Below the pieces are notes generated by a model. The model did no database searches, was not told where the DNA came from, and saw only the letters and a program-made list of their open reading frames with translations. Both the position numbers and the translations under genes were made by a program. Of a stretch of DNA of 64,000 nucleotides, positions 51,034 to 59,945 are shown piece after piece (positions within the stretch are counted from its first letter, which is position 1; each line of letters starts with the position of its first letter). The stretch comes from Spirosoma montaniterrae (GTDB lineage: Bacteria > Bacteroidota > Bacteroidia > Cytophagales > Spirosomataceae). The stretch is taken from positions 2,232,001 through 2,296,000 of the forward strand of contig NZ_CP014263.1 of NCBI RefSeq assembly GCF_001988955.1. Direction: 5' to 3'.

Positions 51034-52225
51034 AATCTGGGTGTCGATAAAGCGTTACGCCAAAATAAGTAGGCTGATCTTTTTCAAAAACAGGAGCGGG
51101 ACTTTTATTCGTTTCCAGGGCGGTTTGGATGCGGCTAATTCCCCGATTAAATCGGTTCACGTAGCCCGTTACTTTCATCACTTCAGCCAATGCCGGATTA
51201 CGATAATCATTCACTTTTGGGAAATTTTCAGGGCGAGCGGCACCAAATAAACCGCCTGGATTTTGAATTTCGATTCGATCACTAAATTGATAAAAACGAA
51301 TAGGTGAATTACTCTGATAATCACGATGTAATAGGGCGTTCATCAACGACTCCCGAATAGCAATGTATGGAAAATCAAAAAGTTGTTGCTCACGAAGATA
51401 ACTGGCTCCTACCGGACGCTGGTGGACTACCTGGTTTTTAACAAATGAGTCAAGGTCGCTCAACAACGTAATCAGGGGGCCGGAAAATAATGTTTCGTTG
51501 ACAACATCACTACTTAGGGAATCACCCGCAAACTGAACGAACTGAATGTAAGCACCCGGAAGAAAGTAAAGTGGATTCGTGCCAAAGACAAGCAAACCGG
51601 CAAAGGTTGGGCTGCCAGCCGTGAGGTCGTAAAATTTGAGGGAAGCCATTTGTTCGACCAACACACGACCATTAGCGATTAGCTCCTCGTCGGTGATCGC
51701 CAATGGCAGGTACGTTGTCCTGAAAAACGCCTGACTCAGATCGGCGAGGCTACTCCCCCGGCAAGGTAAGGTATCAAAGCTGCGGGCATAGTGCGAACGT
51801 TTTTCGTTCAAAATACGCTCTTCGGCTTCCCCTGCGGTAGCCCGGCGTGGCCCGTTCCGAATCCATATCTGCTGCTTGTATCGGACCGGGGGCAGGTGGT
51901 GCGGTTGCACTTCTACAACGGCCAAATCGCCTTGTTCGAAGCTAACTTTTTGAACAGACAAAGCAGGGGGAGGGACAATATTGCCATCCGTGCGGATAGC
52001 CGCCAGATTTTGCAAAAGTTGATCCGTGATTGAAACACCCGCAATTGAACCGTCATCATTGGCCCCGATAAATAAATAGCCAGGCTGATTATTATTGGGA
52101 AGATCATTGGCAAACGCACAAATAGCCTCGCCGAATTTATCAGTGTTTTTGGTCGAAATAGTGCGCTCTACCCGGTCGCTTTCGCTATCCATCAATAAAC
52201 GCCGTAATTCATCCTGATTAATCAT
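51008..52225 (-). CDS. AlbA_2 (Schlafen-like) and HATPase_c_4 domain protein
   Basis: A 405-aa protein. Residues about 12-130 resemble AlbA_2 (Ala-Ile-Cys-Ala-Phe-Ala-Asn-Asp followed by Gly-Tyr-Leu-Phe-Ile-Gly-Ala-Asn-Asp-Asp-Gly). The C-terminal part carries the HATPase_c_4 signature, Arg-Glu-Ser-Leu-Met-Asn-Ala-Leu-Leu-His-Arg-Asp-Tyr, then Asp-Arg-Ile-Glu-Ile-Gln-Asn-Pro-Gly-Gly-Leu. These proteins are common in accessory islands and often described as transcriptional regulators or defence-related. It is the first gene of a two-gene unit with the ParA-like ATPase. Confidence 0.85.
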   Translation of the reverse strand: MINQDELRRLLMDSESDRVERTISTKNTDKFGEAICAFANDLPNNNQPGYLFIGANDDGSIAGVSITDQLLQNLAAIRTDGNIVPPPALSVQKVSFEQGDLAVVEVQPHHLPPVRYKQQIWIRNGPRRATAGEAEERILNEKRSHYARSFDTLPCRGSSLADLSQAFFRTTYLPLAITDEELIANGRVLVEQMASLKFYDLTAGSPTFAGLLVFGTNPLYFLPGAYIQFVQFAGDSLSSDVVNETLFSGPLITLLSDLDSFVKNQVVHQRPVGASYLREQQLFDFPYIAIRESLMNALLHRDYQSNSPIRFYQFSDRIEIQNPGGLFGAARPENFPKVNDYRNPALAEVMKVTGYVNRFNRGISRIQTALETNKSPAPVFEKDQPTYFGVTLYRHPDYENADLLQ

Positions 52226-52328
52226 AGGGCGAAATTAGCCATTTAACACCGATTACTTGTCTTCTTGACGAGTATGATACGGTTTGACCAGAGAAGTTTC
52301 ACAAAAAACTGCTTACTTTTACAACCAA

Positions 52329-52790
52329 ATGCCAATCCGTCCTCTCATCGTCGCGCTGCTCTGGCTGACCTACGTACTCTCGTTGGGTCACAGCCTGTTG
52401 CCGCACCATCACCACCGGAACGCCGGCTGCGACGACCACGAGGGACAGATCGCCCACCATCATGCGGGGGCCAAGCATCATCATGATCGGACCGCCGACC
52501 GCAGCGACCACGACCATGACCACGATTCAAAGGAAGCGTCCGATGAGGCCGATTGGTGGTTTGGGCATCAGCATACGCCGGGTGTCGAATTTAGTCAGTT
52601 AACCGCGTCGGACCAGTACCAGGCTCCGGTTGCCGCCGAGCTTACCGCCGTTACACTGCCCCGGTTTGCCGTTGTCATCCGGTGGGTCGGGCAAACCGTT
52701 GGCTGGCCCCCCACGCAGGCTAAAGCTCCGCCCGTACCGTATCGTTTCCGTCCGTTACGCGCCCCCCCTTTATTCTCTCTCCCTGCCTAA
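52329..52790 (+). CDS. Small histidine-rich envelope protein of the metal operon
   Basis: A 153-aa product from the ATG at 52329. A hydrophobic signal or anchor (Leu-Ile-Val-Ala-Leu-Leu-Trp-Leu-Thr-Tyr-Val-Leu) is followed by clusters of His (His-His-His-His, His-His-His-Ala, His-His-His, His-Asp-His-Asp-His-Asp). The C-terminal half is proline-rich. It is the first gene before a heavy-metal RND efflux system and probably binds the metal outside the inner membrane. No known family was recognised. Confidence 0.75.
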   Translation: MPIRPLIVALLWLTYVLSLGHSLLPHHHHRNAGCDDHEGQIAHHHAGAKHHHDRTADRSDHDHDHDSKEASDEADWWFGHQHTPGVEFSQLTASDQYQAPVAAELTAVTLPRFAVVIRWVGQTVGWPPTQAKAPPVPYRFRPLRAPPLFSLPA

Positions 52791-53010
52791 CCGGGTAGTC
52801 CTGCTCAGGATCGGTTCAGGTACGTAGTCGGTCGCTCAGACCCGACTCATTTTTCTCATTTATCTTTTTCAAGGAGTTGCCGCAGCCCCTCGCATTGGTG
52901 GCCGTTTGCCCGTCTGGGTCAATGGATCGTCGTGTCGCTGGCTTATTCATTCCCCGCAACCAGAGAATAGATCGGCTATTCTTGTCCATCTAACAAATCA
53001 AACCAAGTCA

Positions 53011-53259
53011 ATGAAAACGACCTTATTTGCCTTTGCCTTTTCTTCCCTGCTGTTCCTGGGCTGCTCCGGCGGCTCCTTAAAGGAAGCTGGTACGCACACG
53101 CACGACGATGGCTCCGTCCATGCCGACCATGTCAAAGGCGATACAACAAAGCAGGAGGAATTTACAGTCGGCAGCGACACAACAGCCGCCAAGCCGCACA
53201 CGCACAAAGACGGGGAGAAACACGATCACGCACATGGCGACGATCACAAGCACGAATAG
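53011..53259 (+). CDS. Histidine-rich lipoprotein of the metal operon
   Basis: An 82-aa product with a lipoprotein signal (Ser-Leu-Leu-Phe-Leu-Gly-Cys). Repeated His-Thr-His-Asp-Asp-Gly, His-Thr-His-Lys-Asp-Gly and His-Asp-His-Ala-His-Gly-Asp-Asp-His motifs follow. The His-x-His repeats suggest periplasmic metal (zinc, cobalt, nickel or copper) buffering or delivery to the adaptor protein. Its stop directly abuts the adaptor gene's start. The longer frame starting at 52906 was rejected because the ATG at 53011 opens a canonical signal. Confidence 0.8.
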   Translation: MKTTLFAFAFSSLLFLGCSGGSLKEAGTHTHDDGSVHADHVKGDTTKQEEFTVGSDTTAAKPHTHKDGEKHDHAHGDDHKHE

Positions 53260-54780
53260 ATGCTAACCAAACAACGAATCAGGCTCACCGCGCTACTCGT
53301 GGTGGGCCTGATGGGCTGCAACCGTTCCAGCCAGAATCAACCCCACGACCATCCGCACGAAGAAGCCGGTCTGGAATCACTGGCCTACACGCTATACAGC
53401 CCCCACGCCGAGGTCTTTGTGGAATTTAAACCGCTGGTGGTCGGTACGGAATCACGCTTTGCTACCCACGTTACGGTGCTGGGGGAATCGTTCAAGGCCC
53501 TTTCTGAAGGCACCGTGACGGTCAGTCTGCTGGTAGGCGAACGGGGTCTGCGAAAGTCGGCCAACGTACCCAGTCAGCCGGGTATTTACCGGCTGGCCCT
53601 CAGCCCCGTCGCAGCCGGTACGGGCAGGGTGGTGTTCGACATCAAAACGCCCGCCTTCACCGATCAACTCGTTATCGAGAACGTACCTGTTTACTCAGAC
53701 GAGAAAACTGCGATGGCGGCCCAGCAACCCGAATCGTCGGTTGGCTCCCCGGAGATAACGTACCTGAAAGAGCAAGCCTGGCAGGTCGAGTTCGCCAACG
53801 AACCGCTGCGTCCGCAACCCTTCGGTGAGGTTATCCGCACCACGGGCCGCGTTCAACCGGCACCGACGGATGAAGCCGTCGTGTCCGCTACGTTCGACGG
53901 CATCGTGCAACTCAACGGCCCCGCGCTCGTGGCGGGCCGGGCGGTGCGGGCGGGCGACCGGTTGGTCACGCTCACGAGCCGGTCGCTGCCTGATGGCAAT
54001 TTAGATGCCCGGCTGATACAGGCCCGCACCGAATTGAACCGGGCCAAAGCTGAATATGACCGGGCGCAGGAACTCAATAAAAGCGGGCTTATTGCGGGCA
54101 ATGATTTTGAGCGCATCCGGGCCAGTTACGAATCGGCCCGTACGGCGCTGAGTGCCTTGTCGGGTAGTTACGGACCGGGGGGCAAAACCCTGACGGCTCC
54201 CGTGAGTGGGTACGTGCGCGAACTCTTCGTCAAATCCGGTCAGTTTGTGGCGGCTGGGCAACCCCTGGTGAGCCTGACCCGCAACCGCAAACTCGTCGTC
54301 AGGGCCGACGTACCACCGCAGTACGCGCCCTTGCTGCCCCGCATTCAGTCGGCTACCCTCCGAACCATCGCCGATAACCGTCGCTACGAACTGGCGGAAC
54401 TCGGCGGGCGGGTACTTTCCTATGGCCGGAGTACTGAGGCCGAAACGGCCTTTACATCCCTGCTGCTGGAAGTGAACAACGTCGGCGGGTTAGTACCCGG
54501 AACGCTGGTAGATGTGTGGCTCAAAACCCCTCCGCAGGGCGCGGCCCTGACCGTCCCCGAATCGGCCCTGATCGAAGAGCAGGGGCAGTTTTACGTCTAT
54601 GTCCAGACGGGGGGCGAATCGTTCCAGAAACGGCTGGTTCAACTCGGCACCCGCGATGGCATCCGGGCGCAACTGCTGTCGGGCGTAGCATCCGGTGAGC
54701 GCGTGGTGACCAAGGGAGGCTATCAAATTCGCTTGTCGTCGCTATCGGGTACGTTGCCCGCGCACGGCCATGAACATTAA
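53260..54780 (+). CDS. Heavy-metal RND efflux adaptor (CusB/CzcB-like) lipoprotein
   Basis: A 506-aa protein with a lipoprotein signal (Val-Gly-Leu-Met-Gly-Cys) and a short His-rich segment just after it (His-Asp-His-Pro-His-Glu-Glu). A CzcB-type N-terminal beta domain, a biotinyl-lipoyl hairpin region (Val-Ser-Ala-Thr-Phe-Asp-Gly-Ile-Val) and a helical hairpin (about 255-300) follow. The membrane-proximal domain ends at another His-rich tail (Ala-His-Gly-His-Glu-His). It bridges the RND pump and the outer-membrane channel. The His-rich ends suggest metal capture. Confidence 0.9.
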   Translation: MLTKQRIRLTALLVVGLMGCNRSSQNQPHDHPHEEAGLESLAYTLYSPHAEVFVEFKPLVVGTESRFATHVTVLGESFKALSEGTVTVSLLVGERGLRKSANVPSQPGIYRLALSPVAAGTGRVVFDIKTPAFTDQLVIENVPVYSDEKTAMAAQQPESSVGSPEITYLKEQAWQVEFANEPLRPQPFGEVIRTTGRVQPAPTDEAVVSATFDGIVQLNGPALVAGRAVRAGDRLVTLTSRSLPDGNLDARLIQARTELNRAKAEYDRAQELNKSGLIAGNDFERIRASYESARTALSALSGSYGPGGKTLTAPVSGYVRELFVKSGQFVAAGQPLVSLTRNRKLVVRADVPPQYAPLLPRIQSATLRTIADNRRYELAELGGRVLSYGRSTEAETAFTSLLLEVNNVGGLVPGTLVDVWLKTPPQGAALTVPESALIEEQGQFYVYVQTGGESFQKRLVQLGTRDGIRAQLLSGVASGERVVTKGGYQIRLSSLSGTLPAHGHEH

Positions 54781-54786
54781 TCGCCC

Positions 54787-57700
54787 ATGCTGAACCGACT
54801 TATTTATGTGGCCCTCCACAACCGGCTGCCGGTACTGGTGGGGGCGTTGCTGCTTCTGATCGGCGGCTGGCAGGTGGCCCGCACAACCGATGTCGATGTG
54901 TTTCCCGACCTGACCGCGCCCACCGTTGTCGTGCTTACCGAAGCCCACGGGCTGGCTCCCGAAGAGGTCGAGCGGCTGGTGAGCTTTCCCATCGAATCCG
55001 CCGTGAACGGAGCGACCCAGGTGCGCCGGGTACGCTCGTCATCTTCGGCGGGCATCTCGGTGGTCTGGGTAGAATTCGATTGGGGGACCGACGTATTCCG
55101 CGCCCGGCAGGTGGTCAGCGAGAAAATGCAGACCATCACGGGCAACTTGCCCCAGGGCGTGGGTGTACCGACGCTGGCCCCGCAATCGTCGATCATGGGC
55201 GAAATCATGCTCATCAGCCTAACGGCGGCCGGCGATCCGGCGACAGGCGACCCTGCGAACAAAACCTCGGCGATGGACCTCCGTTCGCTGGCCGACTGGA
55301 CCATTCGGCCCCGGCTGCTGTCGCTGTCGGGCGTAGCGCAGGTCATCACCATCGGGGGCGATTATAAGCAGTATCAGGTCTTGCTGGACCCCATGCGAAT
55401 GAACCAGTTTGGCGTAACGCTGCCCGACGTACTGGAAGCCAGCCGCGACGTGAACCGCAACACGTCGGGAGGATTATTGTACCAGTACCACAACGAATAC
55501 CTTGTTCGGGGGTTGGGCCGCACCAGCGACGTGGCCGAGATGGGCAGTGGCGTGGTGACGTTGCAGAATGGATTACCCATTCGGTTAGCCGACGTAGCTG
55601 AGGTACGTACCGGCGCGGCTCCTAAAATCGGTTCGGGGGCACTCCGGGGCGATCCTGCCGTCATAATGACGGTGATGAAGCAGCCCCAAACCAACACGCT
55701 CAACCTGACCGAACGCATCGACAGCGCGGTGGTGGACCTGCAAAAAACGCTCCCCGCCGACGTAAAGCTGAACACGCGCATTTTTCGGCAGGCCGATTTT
55801 ATCTCGGCATCGGTGGGCAATGTGCAACGGACCCTGCTGGAAGGGTCGCTGTTCGTGGTCGTGATCCTGATCCTGTTTCTGGCGAATGTCCGCACCACAT
55901 TCATTTCGCTGCTGGCTATTCCGCTCTCGCTGTTGGTGTCGATTCTTACCCTGCGCGGGCTGGGGCTGACCATCAATACGATGACGCTGGGCGGCATGGC
56001 CATCGCCATCGGTGATCTGGTGGATGATGCCATCATCGACGTAGAAAACGTGTACCGGAGACTTCGTGAAAATGCCCGACTACCGAAAGCAGACCGACAG
56101 CCCGTGCTGGACGTGATTTATCATGCCTCGGTCGAAATTCGGGCTTCGGTCATTTCGGCGACATTCATCATTATTGCCGCCTTTCTGCCCCTGTTTTTCC
56201 TCGGTGGTATAGAGGGCCGATTGCTGCAACCGCTGGGCATTGCCTTCGTGGTGTCGCTGCTGGCTTCGCTGTTGGTGGCCCTCACCATTACCCCCGTCCT
56301 GTGTAGTTTCCTGCTGACATCGTCCAACATGCTGGCCGACCGCCAAGCGGATGGCCGCCCCCACGAGTCGTGGCTGGTACGTCGGCTCAATGGCTGGTAT
56401 AGCCGAACGCTGACCCGCGCCCTCCGGCACGGGAACGCCGTGCTGATTGCCAGTGGGGTATTGCTGGTAGCTGCGTTGGGACTACTCTCGCAGATGGGGC
56501 GGAGTTTTCTGCCCGAATTCAACGAAGGCTCTCTGGTTATCAGCGCGGTGAGTCTGCCCGGTATTTCGCTTGATGAATCCAACGCCATCGGAACGCGGGT
56601 CGAACGGGCGTTATTGACGATCCCTGAAATTCAGACTACTACTCGCCGAACGGGCCGGGCCGAACTGGACGAACACGCACAGGGGGTCAATGCCGCTGAA
56701 ATCGACGCGCCGTTTGTGCTGGCGACCCGCACCCGCGAGGAGTTTATGGCCGACGTGCGGAAGAAACTGGCCGGACTGTCGGGCCTCAACATCACCATCG
56801 GCCAACCCATCGGTCACCGCATCGACCACATGCTGTCGGGAACGCGGGCGAATCTCGCCATCAAAGTATACGGCCCGGACTTAGGGCAGTTGTTCACCCT
56901 CTCCAACGGTGTGAAAGCAGCCATTGATGGCACCGATGGGTTGGTCGATTTGTCGGTTGAGCCGCAGATTGAGATTCCCCAGGTGCAGATCCGCCCCAAC
57001 CGCCCGATGCTGGCCCGTTACGGCATCACGATGGGTCAGTTCACCGAGTTCGTGGACGTGGCTTTGGCGGGCGAAAAAGTGGCCGACGTGTTCGAGGGCA
57101 ACCGCAGCTATGACCTCATCGTGCGCTACGCCGATGCCTACCGCACCCGCTTAGAAGTGCTGCCCAACACGCTGATCGACACGCCGACAAGCGGTAAAAT
57201 TCCGCTTCGGTTGGTTGCCGACGTGATTTCGACCAGTGGCCCCAACACCATCAACCGCGAAGGCGTACAACGCCGGGTGGTAGTGTCGGCCAACGTCGCC
57301 GGGCGTGATTTGCGGAGCGTGGTCGAAGACGTACAAGCCCGGATTAATAGCCAAATCAAACTGCCCGAAGGGTACCGCATCGAGTACGGCGGGCAGTTCG
57401 AGAGCGAAGGCCGGGCCTCCCAGACTATCGCACTGGCTTCGCTGGTATCGCTGCTGCTGATTTTTCTGCTGCTGGTGGGCGAGTTTCGTAAACCGTCGCT
57501 GGCCGGTATCATTCTGCTCAACCTGCCGCTGGCCCTGATTGGGGGCGTGGTAAGCCTGTGGTTAACTGGAGGCATTGTCAGCATTCCTGCCCTGATTGGC
57601 TTCATCACCCTGTTTGGCGTAGCCACGCGCAACGGCATTCTGCTGGTAGCCCACTACCGGACGCTGGAAGCGGCTGGCGAAACCCGGCACGATGCGGTCA

Positions 57701-57939
57701 TTCACGGCTCGGTGGACCGACTCAGCCCCATTCTGATGACCGCACTCACGGCGGGGTTGGCCCTGATTCCACTGGCTTTGGCTGGCAGTGAACCGGGCAA
57801 CGAAATTCAAAGCCCAATGGCAAAGGTCATCTTGGGCGGGCTACTGTCGTCCACGCTGCTGAATTTGTTTGTCATCCCCATCGTATATGGGCGGGTGATG
57901 AAGCGACAACCCATACTACCTCAAACGCATGAAACATAG
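54787..57939 (+). CDS. Heavy-metal efflux RND permease (CusA/CzcA family)
   Basis: A 1050-aa protein of typical RND length. An N-terminal helix is followed by the first periplasmic domain (Asp-Val-Phe-Pro-Asp-Leu-Thr-Ala-Pro). Six helices follow, containing Gly-Asp-Leu-Val-Asp-Asp-Ala-Ile-Ile-Asp-Val-Glu-Asn in TM4, where heavy-metal RND pumps carry their proton-relay acids. A second periplasmic domain and five C-terminal helices complete it. Proton-driven export of divalent or monovalent metals is the family role. The particular metal is not resolved. The stop lies beyond the start of the TolC gene (11-bp overlap). Confidence 0.93.
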   Translation: MLNRLIYVALHNRLPVLVGALLLLIGGWQVARTTDVDVFPDLTAPTVVVLTEAHGLAPEEVERLVSFPIESAVNGATQVRRVRSSSSAGISVVWVEFDWGTDVFRARQVVSEKMQTITGNLPQGVGVPTLAPQSSIMGEIMLISLTAAGDPATGDPANKTSAMDLRSLADWTIRPRLLSLSGVAQVITIGGDYKQYQVLLDPMRMNQFGVTLPDVLEASRDVNRNTSGGLLYQYHNEYLVRGLGRTSDVAEMGSGVVTLQNGLPIRLADVAEVRTGAAPKIGSGALRGDPAVIMTVMKQPQTNTLNLTERIDSAVVDLQKTLPADVKLNTRIFRQADFISASVGNVQRTLLEGSLFVVVILILFLANVRTTFISLLAIPLSLLVSILTLRGLGLTINTMTLGGMAIAIGDLVDDAIIDVENVYRRLRENARLPKADRQPVLDVIYHASVEIRASVISATFIIIAAFLPLFFLGGIEGRLLQPLGIAFVVSLLASLLVALTITPVLCSFLLTSSNMLADRQADGRPHESWLVRRLNGWYSRTLTRALRHGNAVLIASGVLLVAALGLLSQMGRSFLPEFNEGSLVISAVSLPGISLDESNAIGTRVERALLTIPEIQTTTRRTGRAELDEHAQGVNAAEIDAPFVLATRTREEFMADVRKKLAGLSGLNITIGQPIGHRIDHMLSGTRANLAIKVYGPDLGQLFTLSNGVKAAIDGTDGLVDLSVEPQIEIPQVQIRPNRPMLARYGITMGQFTEFVDVALAGEKVADVFEGNRSYDLIVRYADAYRTRLEVLPNTLIDTPTSGKIPLRLVADVISTSGPNTINREGVQRRVVVSANVAGRDLRSVVEDVQARINSQIKLPEGYRIEYGGQFESEGRASQTIALASLVSLLLIFLLLVGEFRKPSLAGIILLNLPLALIGGVVSLWLTGGIVSIPALIGFITLFGVATRNGILLVAHYRTLEAAGETRHDAVIHGSVDRLSPILMTALTAGLALIPLALAGSEPGNEIQSPMAKVILGGLLSSTLLNLFVIPIVYGRVMKRQPILPQTHET

Positions 57940-59110
57940 CCTGATTTTTCTCCTCATGGCCCTGCCTGGATGGGTGTACGCCCAATCGTCCTCGTCCATC
58001 GAGCGGGTGCTGCAATCGGTGGGGCAGAACAACAAAACGCTCCGGGCCGAAAGCCAGGCGTATGCCGCTCAACGCGCTACGTTGCAGACGGGCCTAAATC
58101 CCGATGATCCGTTCATCGAATATGATTACCTGCCAGGCCGACCCGAAGGTGCGGGTTTACAGCAGGAAATCAGCCTGACGCAGGGGTTCGATTTTCCGAC
58201 CGCCTATAAACGGCGACGGGAAGTCGCCCGGCTGCAAACCGAGCTAACCACGCCCCAGCAACGTGTAGGGCGGCAACAGGTGCTGCTGGAAGCCAAACGA
58301 CTCTGTCTGGAACTGATTTACCACAACATCCGGCAACGGGATTTGCAGCAGCGGCTGGCGCGGGCGACGAGGCTGGCCGAGGGGGTACGTGAACAGGTAC
58401 GTGGGGGTACGGCCACCGCGCTGGACGTGAGCAAAGCCGATCTGCAACGGTTAGGCTTAGAAAACGACCTTCGGCAGAATACCCAGCAGATCCGTCAGCG
58501 GACGCTGCGACTCACCCAACTCAATGGCGGGGAAGCCATCAGCCTGCCCGATACGCTTTATCCGGCCCGGCCCCAACTGCCCCCCTTTTCCCAACTCGAC
58601 AGCCTGATCGAAGCTGCTGACCCCGCCGTAGCTGTTGTGCGGCAGCAGGTCGCCATTGACCGGCAGCGGGTGGCTCTGGCCCGTGCGCTAACGTTGCCCC
58701 GCTTTCAGGTTGGCTACCATTTTCAGTCGTTACTGGGGGTGTGCTACCAGGGTATTCATGCGGGCCTGAGTATTCCGCTCTGGCAGCAGCGCAACATCAT
58801 TCGGGCGGGACAGGCGGGTGTAATGGCCAGCGAAAGCCGGGTGATGGAACACCGCACAGAGCATGTTGCCCGCAATCAGCAACTGTATGAGCAGGCCCAG
58901 ACGCTGGAAACCAACCTGGCGCAGTACCGGCAGGCCCTTGACGACACCAATACGCTTCTCCTGCTGGATACGTCGTTCCGGCTGCGGCAACTCACGACAG
59001 TAGCCTATATTCTGGAAACGACGTACCTGTACGGAGCCACCGACACGCTCCGCCAATTAGAACGCGACCTCCAGCTAACTCTCGCTGACCTGCTGGCGTA
59101 TCAATTGTAA
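57929..59110 (+). CDS. TolC-family outer-membrane efflux protein (CusC/CzcC-like)
   Basis: A 393-aa protein with a signal peptide ending at Val-Tyr-Ala-Gln (about residue 19). Long Ala/Gln/Leu/Arg-rich helices typical of the TolC tunnel (two internal repeats) follow. It is somewhat shorter than CzcC (about 420 aa). It overlaps the pump gene by 11 bp and completes the tripartite metal efflux system. Confidence 0.88.
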   Translation: MKHSLIFLLMALPGWVYAQSSSSIERVLQSVGQNNKTLRAESQAYAAQRATLQTGLNPDDPFIEYDYLPGRPEGAGLQQEISLTQGFDFPTAYKRRREVARLQTELTTPQQRVGRQQVLLEAKRLCLELIYHNIRQRDLQQRLARATRLAEGVREQVRGGTATALDVSKADLQRLGLENDLRQNTQQIRQRTLRLTQLNGGEAISLPDTLYPARPQLPPFSQLDSLIEAADPAVAVVRQQVAIDRQRVALARALTLPRFQVGYHFQSLLGVCYQGIHAGLSIPLWQQRNIIRAGQAGVMASESRVMEHRTEHVARNQQLYEQAQTLETNLAQYRQALDDTNTLLLLDTSFRLRQLTTVAYILETTYLYGATDTLRQLERDLQLTLADLLAYQL

Positions 59111-59133
59111 ACAAACACAATGCCAGCTATATC

Positions 59134-59250
59134 ATGGCCAAGAATCAAACCTCGGCAATACCACGCCGAAAGTACGACGAAGAGTTTAAGCATACTGCGG
59201 GAGCAACTGCGCCTAACCGAACAAGAGCGCGACATTCTAAAATCAATCGA
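59134..59250 (+). pseudogene. IS3-type transposase OrfA remnant
   Basis: The frame from the ATG at 59134 reads Met-Ala-Lys-Asn-Gln-Thr-Ser-Ala-Ile-Pro-Arg-Arg-Lys-Tyr-Asp-Glu-Glu-Phe-Lys. The next open frame gives Leu-Arg-Glu-Gln-Leu-Arg-Leu-Thr-Glu-Gln-Glu-Arg-Asp-Ile-Leu-Lys, which is the end of OrfA. About 40 residues of the helix-turn-helix region are missing. Dead fragment. Confidence 0.7.
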
Positions 59251-59433
59251 CAAGGGTTGCCTTGTTGAATACCGGAGACAACGAACCCGCTCAGTCCGTA
59301 CTTTTCACTGGTGATCGTCTAACGAATCCCAAGCTAAAAACTCTTATTCATTCCGTATGTTTCCTGAGGCTTTTTACCACTTTATTATGGAGACTCAGGA
59401 CATCACCTTTCAGGTTGTCAACCCCCACGCAAC

Positions 59434-59526
59434 CTCAACGACATCACCGGGCTGCCGGGCACGGCTGTCATCGAGACCATGCTGGCTGGCCAACATGAGC
59501 CGGAGCAATTGGCGAGTCTGGTGAGT
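59434..59526 (+). pseudogene. IS110-like transposase fragment
   Basis: One frame reads Leu-Asn-Asp-Ile-Thr-Gly-Leu-Pro-Gly-Thr-Ala-Val-Ile-Glu-Thr-Met-Leu-Ala-Gly-Gln, then Glu-Pro-Glu-Gln-Leu-Ala. That is the region preceding the C-terminal Transposase_20 domain in IS110-family proteins. Only about 30 codons remain. The flanking 59251-59433 holds nothing recognisable. Confidence 0.55.
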
Positions 59527-59548
59527 GTGCCATGTTATATAGAAGCAG

Positions 59549-59884
59549 GGAGCCCACTTTGGCCCGGAATTGACCAAGATTGGGGCAAAATTCGCGCGCG
59601 AGGGGTTGTACCGGGCCATTCTGTACCCGAACGAGGGCGTTAACCACGGGTATGAAACATACCTGATTCAGACCTCCGACGGTGATACCTACATTGGCGT
59701 TATTGGCTTTGAAACCTCCACCGACCTAACGCTGAAGCTGCTTGGCGGTACAACGCAAAAAATCGCTAAAGCCGCTATCAAAGACCGCGCAAAGCTCGAT
59801 ACCTCGCTCATGCCCGGCTTCGGCGAATCGCTGAGCAAGAGAGATTTAGTCGATTTGGTGCAGTATCCGGAAGCGTTGAAGTAG
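59549..59884 (+). pseudogene. C-terminal remnant of a PVC-type heme-binding domain protein
   Basis: The frame reads Gly-Ala-His-Phe-Gly-Pro-Glu-Leu-Thr-Lys-Ile-Gly-Ala-Lys-Phe-Ala-Arg-Glu-Gly-Leu, then Ala-Ile-Leu-Tyr-Pro-Asn-Glu-Gly-Val-Asn. It ends Met-Pro-Gly-Phe-Gly-Glu-Ser-Leu-Ser-Lys-Arg-Asp-Leu-Val-Asp-Leu-Val. This matches the C-terminal end of large c-type cytochrome/membrane-bound dehydrogenase proteins. The CxxCH heme motif and the propeller that should precede it are absent, replaced by transposase debris. A 104-aa product could be made from an ATG at 59570. Confidence 0.65.
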
Positions 59885-59945
59885 CAGAGAAGCTTTTTGT
59901 TACTGTAGATTATCTGTGTTCTGCGTTAATGCCCCTTATTCTATA

